Shown here: in pieces, positions 44,001 through 50,949 of the stretch
Layout of the letters: every line of letters begins with the position of its first letter
Numbering within the stretch: position 1 is the first letter of the stretch
Source: Veillonellales bacterium
GTDB lineage: Bacteria > Bacillota > Negativicutes > JAAYSF01
Length of the DNA: 64,000 nucleotides
Reading direction: 5' to 3'
NCBI GenBank assembly: GCA_039680175.1
Contig: JBDKTO010000065.1
Span: forward strand, 16,602 to 80,601
Notes under the pieces: model-generated
What the model was told of the DNA's origin: nothing
Seen by the model: the letters and a program-made list of their open reading frames with translations, nothing else
Databases searched by the model: none
Translations under genes and position numbers: made by a program

Positions 44001-47000
44001 AGGCGTAGCCGCGTTAAGCGGTTGAATCGTAAGATTCCCCGTCCCTCGAACTACCGGTGTCCCGGTGGAAAAGTCCATCTTATCAGCCGTCAGGGTAATC
44101 ATTCCGCCGCCGGTGCTGCTGATGGTCTGAGCCACTGTCAATGTACCGCCGGATTCTAAATTCACCGCATCAACGGAAATCGTGTTCCCGTTTGCATCAT
44201 ACAGCCGGTTTGCCTTTACTCCCGATGTACTGTTGACTGTTCCCGCCGTTAAACTGGTAGCGTTGGTCACTAATACCTGATTGACCGTAGCAGCTGCAAT
44301 CGTGCCAATCTGATTCGCCGCGCCGGTAAAATCGTAGATGGTTTTCGGCCCATAACCGGTATCCCGGCCCAAAAGCTCCATTCCGGCTGCCGTAATCACG
44401 CCGGCAGAATTTTGAGAAGCATTGTCTCCAAGGTTCATGGTTAGGTAGTTGCTACCAGTAGCCAGTGGGCCGTTGATGAAAAGGCTGCCGCCGGCTAAAG
44501 GCGACTGGAGCAATGTTTTATCCGTAAAGGTGATTCCCGCCGCACCTACGGACAGGGAACCGCTGCCGTCACTTCGCCCGACAATAATTTGCGAAAATCC
44601 GTCTTGAAATACCCGGCTGGCGCCGCTACCGCTAAAAGCAGCCGTCGGCAGAATCAGCCCGCCGGTTCCTGATCCTAAGGCAATGGAATCCCCCGCATTT
44701 TGCGGATGAATCTCTATGGTTCCGGTGCCCCGGACGCTGCCGCCGGGTACATTGAGGGCACCGGCCTCAATGACGATCCCACCGCTGCCGGCATCCATCC
44801 CACCACCGCTGACAGTTTGGAAAGTACCGGCTTTCACCGTAATATTCTGATCGGTGGCAGCATTATTGAGATTGGCAGTCGTCGCTAAAGCAACCGTACC
44901 GCCGCTGGGCGACTGTAGCACAACCGGATCGTGAAAAGTCACAGTGCCGTCTACTGTAACGATGCCGCTGCCGGCATCTTGTCCGATGGTAATGGAGCTA
45001 AAGCCATCCTGGAACACCGGACTGCCATCAAATAAGCTGCCTGCCAGGTTCAAGCCGCTGCCGGTGGCTCCACCCACATTTACAGCTTTGCTAACAGTCA
45101 GCGGCTGCACTTGCAGCGTCCCTGTGCCGCTGACCGTCGTACCGCCGGGACTGCCGCTAAAGGCCATGCTGTCTCCGGTTAGGGTAATAGCGCCGCTGCC
45201 GGCTGCCAAGCTACTGACCCCTGTAGTCCTAAGAATTGCACCCCTCAGACCTAAAGCACCGTTGTTTGTCGAAATATGAGCCCCATTGACTGTAAGACTG
45301 CCTGCAGCCGACAAGGCCAAAGGCGCTGAAGCGACCGTCGTTTGAACCCCTTGATTAACAGTCAGACTGCCGCTGGATAAATTCACCGTTCCCCCGGCAG
45401 AGCTGCTCAAGGTAATGCCGCTGGTAGAGCCTACCGTATCAATAGCCGTCGGACCGCTGCCGCTGTAGATCAACTGTCCGGTGTTGGCCGCAAGCTTTCC
45501 TACGGAATTGGTTCCTTGCGACAAGTCGAATAATGCAGTATGATTCGGGTCGATTACTTCCAATCCACCGGTCGTGGTGATCCCGCCTGAACTGCTTGTT
45601 ACCGCTCCCTGCACGGCGTTTAATGTAATATTTTTACTGCTGCTGACCTGTCCGCTGATCACAATGCTGCCGGTGGTTGCCGGAGATGAGCTGACCCCTG
45701 GCGCCTGCAAGGTAAGGTCATTCGTTAAGCTAATTGTGCCAACGGTAATGGTTCCGGCCGTGCCATCGGTTAACCCGGTGGAGTTGGAACCGCCGATAAC
45801 AACGCCGATCCCCGGTTGAATCACGCTGCTAAATACGCTGCTGGCTATGTTCAAAGCCCCACTTACATTCGTCCCCACGCCGATAGACATGGACGAAGTC
45901 AATGGACGAATATTCAGGATTCCGCTGTCGCCGACGGTACCAAATTTCCCATTCAACCCCATCGTATCAGCGGTAAGAGTAATCGTCCCCGCCCCGGCGA
46001 TAATCTTGGCGCCGGAGTCGGTAATCGCGATCGCTTCCTGACTGGCTGCATGGCCATGCCCCAAAGCGGTAATACTAATATTTCCACCGCCGGACTGAAT
46101 GATGTTGCCGGTGCCGGTTAGGGCCACACCACGATAATATCCATTTGTAGTCTCTGTACCGTCGCCGCTGTTGCTGCCACGAAGGTTAATATAACCGCCG
46201 GTGCCTCCGGCAACACTGGTGTTTAATACAGCCCCCTGCAGTTCTAGGCCGGGAGTCTGCGGCTGAATACTGCCTGCATAGCCACCGGTCTTGCCGCTGT
46301 TGCCGCCATACAAATCAATATTTCCGCCGTTCGTCAAAATCTGACTGTCCGACTGCAGCTGAATAGTGCCGCCCCACACATTATCCGAATCAGCGTTAAA
46401 ATCAACATTGAGATTGTTGCTGGTTGACGTAATCTTCACACCGCTGTTCACGATGATATTCGAGGCCGCACTTAAGCTAAGAGTTGCATCCCCTCCAGTA
46501 GCTTTTGTAATATTATCGGCAATCGTAATATTTCCTGTCTGAGTACCGCTGGTACCGGTATTGACACTGACATTGGTGCCGCCGTTCAAAGCCAGATTGA
46601 TGCTCTCTGTGGTAACAACCGCACTGTCGCTCACAGCGACAAAACTGGGTTCCCCCGCAGTCCCGCTGGCAGAAGCCTTGCTCTCGGTCTCAATGATCAC
46701 ATCTCTGGGATCCAACAGCCACTTACCGGCCTTCCCTTTAGGCGCTGCTGCATTTACCGTACCCTGAGCGTCAAGATACTCCTTGCCCGAGGTTTCCACT
46801 AAACCGCCATTTCCACCCTGGGAACCGCCCTTGGCGGAAATACCGCCATAAAAATTGGTTGCTTCATTGGACCAGACGATGGCTTTACCGCCATCGCCTT
46901 TGTCGATAGCATCGGCTTTGATGGTGGTATCTTTGCCGATATACGCAGCTGTAGCGTTTGCTTCCGGCCCCTTGCCCTGGTAGTTGCCGCCCACAAGAGC

Positions 47001-48023
47001 CGTACCGCCGCCCTGGCTGCCGGATACGTCAATCTGAGCCTGACCGGACAGAGCTACTTTTTCACCCAATACCTTGACCGTACCGCCGGTTTGACCCGCT
47101 TCTTTGCCTGACGCATCCAGGGTACCGCTTGTCTCTACGACACCGGAAGTACCGCCGTCTAATATAATGGTGCCGTTTTGCTGCCGAATACTGTGAGCTT
47201 CAATCCTGCCGCTGTTATTAATAACCGAAGACAGCAGCGAACTGCTGGCCTGCCCGGTAAGGATCGCCTGACCGCCATTGGCCTGAACCGTGCCGCTGTT
47301 ATTGACGGCGGCGTTGACCGCCCCTTGGTTCACCACAAGACTGACCGTCCCGTCGCCGGGAACATCCAGAAAAACCTGTCCGCCGGCAGCCATGGCTGCC
47401 GTGCCGCCGTTGGCAGTAATGCTGCCGCTGTTACTCGCCTGATTGCCGAGCAGCACGACAAAGCCTCCGTCAGCAGCTGTAATGTTTCCCTGATTGACAA
47501 CCGCCCGACTCACGGCACCGGTGGAAAAATTGTTCTTGCCGCTCATAAAGTCGCTGTCGGAAATGCCTAAGGTCGAAGCCACCAGGCCCCCCACATTGAC
47601 CTTGGATCCCGGAGCAAACAAGATACCGTTGGGATTCACGAGAAAGACTTTTCCGTTTGCCTGCAACTGACCGAAGATATCCGAAGCATTACTGCCGATA
47701 ATCCGGTTCAGCGCCACGGAAGATGAGGAAGGCTGGTTGAAAGTTACTTTTTCATTAGCCGCAATACTGAAGTTCTGCCAGTTAATCGCGGCTTTATCCG
47801 TCGTTTGGGCAATAGTCATAGAATTTGCATTTTGTGTAATAGCGGCATTGCCGGCAGTAACCGTTCCCCCCTGGGGCATTGCCAGCGCCTCGCCTGTCGA
47901 TAGAGCCACCATCAAAGCGGCTGTCACTGCTATATTTTTTAAAGGCTTCATGATGGCGTTTCTTTTTTCCTCCCGCAGTCGTCTGCGTTCCTGTCTGCGG
48001 CGATTTTTCCTTGTCATACGCAT
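35022..48023 (-). CDS. Giant two-partner-secretion adhesin (TpsA) with MBG repeats, 4333 residues
   Basis: Filamentous-haemagglutinin-like exoprotein. It begins with an extended signal peptide (basic MRMTRKNRRRQERRR, then a hydrophobic stretch to about residue 48). The TPS domain (about 49-170) has AINWQNFSI and VFLVNPNGILFAPGS, which guide export through TpsB. Residues about 170-2450 are glycine/serine/threonine-rich beta-helix repeats, with recurring FxxITIGRSDGSG units. From about 2460 to 4125 there are about 19 MBG/YDG-type domains of roughly 85 residues, each opening with a pattern like RPLTITA...YGDxNP. A Gly/Pro/Asn-rich linker and a 200-residue C-terminal domain follow. No clear cell-wall or lipid anchor. 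The ATG follows AGGAGGTGACC, 21 bases after tpsB. Confidence 0.95.
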   Translation of the reverse strand: MRMTRKNRRRQERRRLREEKRNAIMKPLKNIAVTAALMVALSTGEALAMPQGGTVTAGNAAITQNANSMTIAQTTDKAAINWQNFSIAANEKVTFNQPSSSSVALNRIIGSNASDIFGQLQANGKVFLVNPNGILFAPGSKVNVGGLVASTLGISDSDFMSGKNNFSTGAVSRAVVNQGNITAADGGFVVLLGNQASNSGSITANGGTAAMAAGGQVFLDVPGDGTVSLVVNQGAVNAAVNNSGTVQANGGQAILTGQASSSLLSSVINNSGRIEAHSIRQQNGTIILDGGTSGVVETSGTLDASGKEAGQTGGTVKVLGEKVALSGQAQIDVSGSQGGGTALVGGNYQGKGPEANATAAYIGKDTTIKADAIDKGDGGKAIVWSNEATNFYGGISAKGGSQGGNGGLVETSGKEYLDAQGTVNAAAPKGKAGKWLLDPRDVIIETESKASASGTAGEPSFVAVSDSAVVTTESINLALNGGTNVSVNTGTSGTQTGNITIADNITKATGGDATLSLSAASNIIVNSGVKITSTSNNLNVDFNADSDNVWGGTIQLQSDSQILTNGGNIDLYGGNSGKTGGYAGSIQPQTPGLELQGAVLNTSVAGGTGGYINLRGSNSGDGTETTNGYYRGVALTGTGNIIQSGGGNISITALGHGHAASQEAIAITDSGAKIIAGAGTITLTADTMGLNGKFGTVGDSGILNIRPLTSSMSIGVGTNVSGALNIASSVFSSVIQPGIGVVIGGSNSTGLTDGTAGTITVGTISLTNDLTLQAPGVSSSPATTGSIVISGQVSSSKNITLNAVQGAVTSSSGGITTTGGLEVIDPNHTALFDLSQGTNSVGKLAANTGQLIYSGSGPTAIDTVGSTSGITLSSSAGGTVNLSSGSLTVNQGVQTTVASAPLALSAAGSLTVNGAHISTNNGALGLRGAILRTTGVSSLAAGSGAITLTGDSMAFSGSPGGTTVSGTGTLQVQPLTVSKAVNVGGATGSGLNLAGSLFDGSPVFQDGFSSITIGQDAGSGIVTVDGTVTFHDPVVLQSPSGGTVALATTANLNNAATDQNITVKAGTFQTVSGGGMDAGSGGIVIEAGALNVPGGSVRGTGTIEIHPQNAGDSIALGSGTGGLILPTAAFSGSGASRVFQDGFSQIIVGRSDGSGSLSVGAAGITFTDKTLLQSPLAGGSLFINGPLATGSNYLTMNLGDNASQNSAGVITAAGMELLGRDTGYGPKTIYDFTGAANQIGTIAAATVNQVLVTNATSLTAGTVNSTSGVKANRLYDANGNTISVDAVNLESGGTLTVAQTISSTGGGMITLTADKMDFSTGTPVVRGTGNLTIQPLNAATPIDIGSFTANPAHLQLASAIFGGNIVKDGFNSVTIGRGNTPGPASFGSITLDGTVTFVDSTTIQSPNNTTPGTIQLAKTAHIITTGGSSLSLTAGTISADTSDTANRAAITASGDVQLTADVMTLGDGDTNPGSANIQGTGNTLYLRPFASSTVVDLGTDFTAGTANHLQFGDKMFNGAEKVFSGFGGYTIGGNSTQDITVTNTAHFAGGLALEGISLDAAANSTIDPSGSVRLQANTMNFGSLAHVTGTGSLQLHPYSSSTGMVVGDISGASAATNLLIPNGYFDGNSTDRPEGTTGFSGTARVFTGSYTNSITFGSTYSAQSVTMNNALFPSTDNITIAAISSGNVDIKGTIAANQNINVWGGTITTESGAQLSSSNGDITLSGHTFALNSGGKSITGTHGLFLQPFDSGESIGVGTDSGYDLNLPQNLFYDGTTNKTGALNTDTGGFAKVTIGRSDGSGNITVTNTGLILHTDLDVLTSSNSTGGKIHVNASLSDAGQTITMNASGGADQTAEGVITAANLDLLGGSSANKQVNYNFGTASNAVGVLAANVGSLNFHNGADLTVGTVNGTQGITATYAQTGSGAVQSSGDIVVASDGSLTVAQPVTSVNGANNLTNGVSTAISLQAGGTLRTTGSSAVISMTGATPSGNITLTADVMSLDSASRVKGSGVLNVRPLRPATGVGIGGGGGNSLELPGSLFSGGAQTFADGFTMLNLGHGSGTGTVTVDNAVTFTDPVTIQSPSGGTVVIGNGTTGGIDNSVTSQPITINAGTITTKANSLVSGGSGAVTLAGSAMDFSNGGSITGTGTLNLQAQDTTTRIALGTGGSGGLQIDSPTFNNVVSTTFNNITVGRSDGSNPIVVNTFTSPDKLILESPLSGGSVTVSGTLTMGGKDLDITSFGKIDGSTGTLTGVGTLTAVSTQSAIDFSHSTTDSVSKVTTFYNTIHTLGTSSAYTGITIGAAGCLTVNGQISDNTANDNTSAAQPVLIRTSGDLTLASGAQITTGGAADIYLSAEGLYKHFYNNSGRTAQNPALNPGSGRWLVYSYSPIDDKSIDSAQSSATDVIGNLTRDYKYYGYTFNADAPASVAPLPIAPAGSKRAFLYAYAPFLTPTAATRTYGYDNPTIQFTFAGYIDSDTSASLGITQTQNIQTSADINTNAGTYADNNTLYQVKTTDQTVTPMGYIIKGSTTVPLTIKQRPITVKADDAAKVYDGTSTAPTNWHAGTDYTVTSGSFYNTDTAASIITGQLAFQGTYTNAGTYTSGIGNGTLSGGTNYIVTVDPGTYTIYKRPITVTSGTITAASKVYDATTAAVIYGGGATLTGVVPSDSANVTVALPSQGVFVDKNAAVGKTVYIQGLTLGGSAAGNYSLSNANTYTTTADITPRPIGIQAGSGSKTYGDANSTVTYDSSGKFSQVAVGQTVDGKSMMSMAGGEKISDVTNTFYTDGATHSSQVTDTTDHGSYTVASTAPVFANGGIAGNYEIHYLDGTLAINLRPITITAASSSKTYGDSNPTVSGFTVAANGVGTSRGMAGTDNISSVTNTLHTGGTTDNSIVEKTGIGTYLVTPSAASFSSGSSGNYVITYADGAFVINKRALTVTPDNATKVYGEFDPGLSYVSLNTATGEEVTGTMSRVAGETVNNYAFSVANIKVRDSVSLVDTTANYTITSTVANFAITKRPITVTASTASKVYDGTNAATKGEVPTITSGSLASKRVVDTATYSETYNSKDVLTATTMNPLIAISSGNSNYNITYITAPGSITARPLTITAADSSKVYGDSNPTITGFTVTAPGVGTGLAGSEKVIGVTNSIWTDASHTAAVDKTTDVGSTYKVTSSAATFGSGGIASNYTINYVDGPFTINQRPLTITAYSQTRHYGDPNDSFGYTVALDGTGTSRGLVNGNTVTGVTITPGASFDTSTSAGSSTSLTPSAAVFGSGSIGNYDITYTNGTLSVDKRPLTITAGGASRLYGDNNPTVTAFTAATGAVGSGSGLVNGDSVTSVTDTVNAALNTGVGTASITPSAAHFSSGTIDNYTISYVDGTLTINQRPLTITADNITRHYGDTNPTFTATALTGTAGSGSGLVNGDTVGSVTVNASQVLDTHSGAGSTAVLTPSGQTFSNGSSGNYTISYAPGTLTVDQRPTTITADPNQHKTYGQSDPTAYTYTATNLVNSDSFSGALTRDSGENVSSYAINRGTLDNPNYAITYVGNPFIIDKAALTITADSKTRIYGDANPALTASYSGLTNGDSASVVTGLSLATPATVTSNVGPYAISGSGAAASNYTISYVDGTLTVSQRPLVITADNITRHYGDTNPAFTAAASTGTAGSGLGLVNGDTVGSVTVNASQVLDTHSGAGSTAALTPSGQTFSSGSSGNYLISYASGTLTVDQRPTTITADPNQHKTYGQSDPTAYTYTATNLVNSDSFSGALTRDSGENADHYAINRGTLDNPNYAITYVGNTFTIDKAALTITADSKSRIYGDANPALTASYNGFQYSDSNSVISGLSLATPATATSNVGSYAISGSGAAASNYTISYVPGDLTVTQRPTTVTVDAGQHKTYGESDPAAYTYTATNLVNSDSFSGALTRVSGENAGSYGINQGTLNNPNYAITYIENPFTIDKAPLTITADSKTRLYGDANPDWTFSYSGFKNKEGASVLSGLTAGTAAGSASNVGTYDIVPGGATAANYALSYQNGALTITPATLTYVADAATRNIGLPNPGFTGTVTGFKNGETVSSATGGSLSFDSPATATSSIGKYAIDGSGLSANFGNYVFQQDPGNATALSITGLPQPAKDATGNASNPGNQGGKSPTPGNQGGTSPGQGNSSNTGPSINFGPGSSGSVTVNFGSVGADGNKQTDDFGDLTPRKEGISIPVFTRNSSGVNAEGLYDVSYNQSSLTVIPSGQNAPPPPALEGDAGPAAIFDMKVGNTTSSFSVQALNGVLRITPLGDASKQIIQSGDKAANKLILANGILSAVNELGVVPDQVLAVFIMNDR
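36380..37870. repeat. Tandem duplication of about 747 bp inside the adhesin gene
   Basis: Long stretches in 36380-37125 recur almost base for base about 747-748 bases later. For example, the segment beginning CTGTCAATGTGCCTG near 36853 recurs near 37600. The unit is in frame (249 residues) and equals three MBG domains. A further partial, more diverged copy lies towards 36100. Boundaries are approximate. Confidence 0.85.
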
Positions 48024-48044
48024 GAGTAATGGTCACCTCCTATA

Positions 48045-49763
48045 TTAAAAATAACGAATGCCGATCAGCCACAAGCGGCCATTTTTATCCGTATCGGAAG
48101 TTGATGGCGAGCTATTGAGCTTCCAGGCATAATATGCCTTGATGGTCAGTATGCCTGGGTTGTTCCAAACGGCACCGACGCCTGCGCCCTTCAAGGTGCG
48201 TGCATTAGGCCCGGAATTGGGCCAGGTATTCTTGTTAAGAACAGCCCTGCCGATATCAATAAAACCAACGAGCTGCAACAGCTCCGCTTTTTTATCTTTC
48301 ATCGGCACAGTCCAGTGCAGTTCTCCGTTAAATAGCAATGCGTTATCACCGGACGCTTCTCCCTGGGGATAGGCGCGAACACCATACGCACCACCCAGGG
48401 ACATCTTCTCGGATGAATCAAGATTTTTACTGGCCAGCTGTCCGCTGAGAAAAGTCACCAGGGACAAATGTTCATTCAAATACTGATGCCGGCTGGCAGT
48501 CATATTCCACTTGCCGAAGGTCCCAGTAGTTTGGGCGGTTTTAGCATCGTTTGCCCGGGCGCTATCGCTGTCAATATGATGCTGGCCGTAACTATAAGCC
48601 AGAGAATAGGTATTATTCCCGCCGCCGCCCCAAGCATCAAAGCTGTCGCCATTGAGACTGACAACCCAGGCATGGCTTGACTTATCTGTCCCGGTACCGC
48701 CGACGCTGTCCCTCAGCTTCTTTTGAACATAACCGAATTGGCCGTATAGATTGGCTTCCCGGGAGCGATGGAATGTATATTTATAGGAAATATTGCCGGT
48801 ATCGGCAATACCGCTGGCATTCAAGCTGGCATAATCCTCGCCCAGTTCATAATATAAATGGGAGTAGCCGGCCTGCAAATAACCGCCGGCAATGAAGAGC
48901 GGCTGCTGGTAAAAAATCGAGCCGCTGTTCAAACCGCTGCCGGTCGTGATGCCGTTCAGCGTGAGCTGGTCGCCATTGGCGCTGAGATTATTAACGGTCA
49001 AGTCGGTAAACAGCTGGTTCTTTCCCGTAAAGCGGTTGCCGTAGTTGTCTGCGCCAATATCACCGGATACCCCCTTGCCTTTCGGTAAAATATCAAGATA
49101 CAGATTGGCGGTTCCCGGCTTCCCCCCCGGCGCCAAAGTCGCTTTGGCCTCTATACCGGCCAAATCGCCCAGCAGCCAGATGGCCCGTTCCAGACTGTCT
49201 TTTTTTATGTAAGCGCCGCTCTTTACTTCCCCCAGCTGCAGCGCCAGACTATCATCGGCAATATTGACCTGTTTGCGAAAAACGATTTTGTCATACTGCC
49301 CCACAACAACGGCAAGTTCTACAACGCCGTCCTTAATTTGCTGCGCCGGCACATAAACACCGGCCATAATATAACCGTTTTTGTGGAAAAAATTTGTGAT
49401 CGAGCGCCCCAGCGACTCAATCTCAGGCAGGCTTAGCTCTTTTCCTTTTGGCTCGGGCAGCAGGTTCAGCAGCTCTTGCTCCGGAAAAATATCCTGTCCG
49501 GTAATATGAAAGCGGCTGACGGATATCCTGGCAGCCGAACCCCCTATTAGAGGCGGCCGCAATGCCTGTTCTACCTGTATCTTGGCCTCCCCCGGCGGTG
49601 GGGCCGGCTTGATATCAGACTGCTTTGTCTCCTCAAGTACGCTGCCCGCCGTCGGCCTTTCTGCCGCCCGGGCACCGGAAACAGTAGCCAGAATGAGTAC
49701 AACCCCCAGGAACAATACCATTTTTTTCACACCTTGCAGCAACAATAACATCACGTCCTTCAT
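48045..49763 (-). CDS. Two-partner-secretion outer-membrane transporter TpsB (ShlB/FhaC family)
   Basis: TpsB is a 16-stranded outer-membrane barrel with two periplasmic POTRA domains that exports its TpsA partner. After a signal peptide ending near GARAAERP come the ShlB-type POTRA region (about 65-190; FHITGQDIFPEQELL and FFHKNGYIMAGVYVPAQQIKDG) and a barrel of about 370 residues with GDIGADNYGNRFTGK, the strand motif GAYGVRAYPQGEASGDN (the L6/VRGY region, here VRAY), and a terminal strand ending LWLIGIRYF. The start is uncertain: codons upstream of 49763 lie in or near the riboswitch terminator, and ATG 49751 or GTG/ATG further in are alternatives. It is first in the tpsB-tpsA operon. Confidence 0.92.
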   Translation of the reverse strand: MKDVMLLLLQGVKKMVLFLGVVLILATVSGARAAERPTAGSVLEETKQSDIKPAPPPGEAKIQVEQALRPPLIGGSAARISVSRFHITGQDIFPEQELLNLLPEPKGKELSLPEIESLGRSITNFFHKNGYIMAGVYVPAQQIKDGVVELAVVVGQYDKIVFRKQVNIADDSLALQLGEVKSGAYIKKDSLERAIWLLGDLAGIEAKATLAPGGKPGTANLYLDILPKGKGVSGDIGADNYGNRFTGKNQLFTDLTVNNLSANGDQLTLNGITTGSGLNSGSIFYQQPLFIAGGYLQAGYSHLYYELGEDYASLNASGIADTGNISYKYTFHRSREANLYGQFGYVQKKLRDSVGGTGTDKSSHAWVVSLNGDSFDAWGGGGNNTYSLAYSYGQHHIDSDSARANDAKTAQTTGTFGKWNMTASRHQYLNEHLSLVTFLSGQLASKNLDSSEKMSLGGAYGVRAYPQGEASGDNALLFNGELHWTVPMKDKKAELLQLVGFIDIGRAVLNKNTWPNSGPNARTLKGAGVGAVWNNPGILTIKAYYAWKLNSSPSTSDTDKNGRLWLIGIRYF

Positions 49764-49845
49764 AAATTGGTACTTATGGCAGGTCCTTCCGGACATTATC
49801 TGGATAAAATATATCCACCCCCCAAAAATCATACTCACGGCTGCC

Positions 49846-49899
49846 AAAAAAAAATGACTGCCGACTGTCACGTATTATTCACGTGGCAGCCTGGCAGTC
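49846..49899 (-). terminator. Expression-platform terminator of the tpsB riboswitch
   Basis: On the minus strand GACTGCC pairs with GGCAGTC (49893-49899 with 49856-49862), and an inner stem CTGcCACGT/ACGTGaCAG extends it; nine T follow. The 5' strand of the outer stem lies inside the conserved 3' part of the aptamer, so terminator and folded aptamer exclude each other. This suggests that c-di-GMP binding prevents termination. Confidence 0.82.
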
Positions 49900-49960
49900 A
49901 TAGATTCGACATCCGTAGACCCATGGCTTTGCGTCCTCTCTTTTCAGAGACTTTGCCCTC
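49885..49960 (-). ncRNA. Cyclic-di-GMP-I (GEMM) riboswitch, copy 3, upstream of tpsB-tpsA
   Basis: On the minus strand: GGGCAAAG (49951-49958), a stem with a GAAA-type loop (CTCTGAAAAGAGAG), GGACGCAAAGCC, GGGTCTACGG and TGCCAGGCTGCC (3' end near 49885). The core GACGCAAAGCC and the TCTACGG stem match copies 1 and 2, which lie 15 kb away at the other end of the adhesin operon. Confidence 0.93.
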
Positions 49961-50161
49961 TTCCTATTACATTTTCACTGCTTATTTACTACATTTTCCC
50001 TTTAATATTCTTCATACTTTAAAATAATCCTTCCTTTTTATCACTTTTTAAATATTTTTGTTATACGAGCACCAATGCGATAACAATCATATCTAGCTCC
50101 TCCCATCGGCTAGACAGCCAAAAGCATGTATAATTTGCAACTGGTTTGCCGCATCATTTTT
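49961..50161 (-). other. AT-rich upstream region of the tpsB leader
   Basis: About 200 bases between the riboswitch and the hairpin after the LytTR gene. I see no gene. A possible weak promoter on the minus strand is TTGTTA and TATAAC with a 15-base spacer near 50060-50090; the spacing is poor, so the start site is unsure. Confidence 0.35.
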
Positions 50162-50208
50162 GGAGCAAAAAGAACGTCCCCATGCTTCCCAAACGTTCTT
50201 TTTGCTCC
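50162..50208. terminator. Strong hairpin after the LytTR gene
   Basis: A perfect 16-bp stem: GGAGCAAAAAGAACGT (50162-50177) with ACGTTCTTTTTGCTCC (50193-50208), a 15-base loop. It lies 10 bases after the regulator stop on the minus strand and probably ends that transcript. Confidence 0.75.
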
Positions 50209-50217
50209 TGCTATCTT

Positions 50218-50949
50218 TCATTTTAAACCAACAGCTTGTTTGAACCGCTTAAGCCGTTTCCGGCTCACAGGAACTTCCTGCGATTTAAAGTCATTCATTC
50301 GCAGCAGATAGGTTCCCCGGAACCAGGGCACGATTTCCCCTATTTGCTCCAGGTTCACGATATACTGGCGATGAACCCGCAGAAAAAGCGGCTCGGTCAG
50401 TACATCTTCCAGTTCTTTCATCGTCAAGGGGCATTCGAATTCTTCATCCTTGGTGCGAACAAAAACATCCTTCTCAATAACATAGACCAGCACAATGTCT
50501 TTCCGGTCCAACGGCTTAATCTTCCCCTTCGCTGTAACACAAATCCGCGTTGCTGACACTGGGTCCGGCGAAGAAATCTTTTTTGCCGTAAGATTGCGGA
50601 TTTTATGCAAAACATGGCTGAGCTTATCTTCGGTTACCGGCTTGGTAATATAACCGACCGCCGGAGTGCCGAAAGCCTCAAGGGCATGCTCCTGATATGC
50701 GGTAATAAATACAATAAGCGGCGGGTTGGGCAGAGCATTTAGCTTTTTCCCAAACTCCAGTCCGGATAGCCCGGGCATCTGAATATCTAAAAAAATGATA
50801 TCTGCCGGATTCTCAAGAATAAACGCAAGTGCCGCTAACGAATTGGAAAATTTGGCGCAAACATCCACATCCATGCTCTGATTTAATAAATATTCAATTT
50901 CGTCGCAGATCGGCTGCTCGTCATCGACAACAACTGCTTTATACCGCAC
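50218..50949 (-). CDS. LytTR-family response regulator
   Basis: A 243-residue regulator with a receiver domain (about 1-120; VVVDDEQPICDEIEYLL with acidic pair, phospho-acceptor Asp in IIFLDIQMPGLSG, Lys in ITKPVTEDKL) and a LytTR DNA-binding domain (about 140-243; FLRVHRQYIVNLEQIGEI and VPVSRKRLKRFKQAV). LytTR proteins bind pairs of 9-11-bp direct repeats spaced by two helix turns. Start is GTG at 50949 with GAGGTGG upstream; it overlaps the end of the kinase gene by 11 bases, indicating translational coupling. The likely target is the adjacent transporter gene (see 54308-54376). Confidence 0.92.
   Translation of the reverse strand: MRYKAVVVDDEQPICDEIEYLLNQSMDVDVCAKFSNSLAALAFILENPADIIFLDIQMPGLSGLEFGKKLNALPNPPLIVFITAYQEHALEAFGTPAVGYITKPVTEDKLSHVLHKIRNLTAKKISSPDPVSATRICVTAKGKIKPLDRKDIVLVYVIEKDVFVRTKDEEFECPLTMKELEDVLTEPLFLRVHRQYIVNLEQIGEIVPWFRGTYLLRMNDFKSQEVPVSRKRLKRFKQAVGLK

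Noticed and set aside
49764..49871. Upstream extension of TpsB to a GTG at 49871
   Set aside because: The GTG lies within the riboswitch terminator hairpin, and the added residues do not look like a signal peptide.
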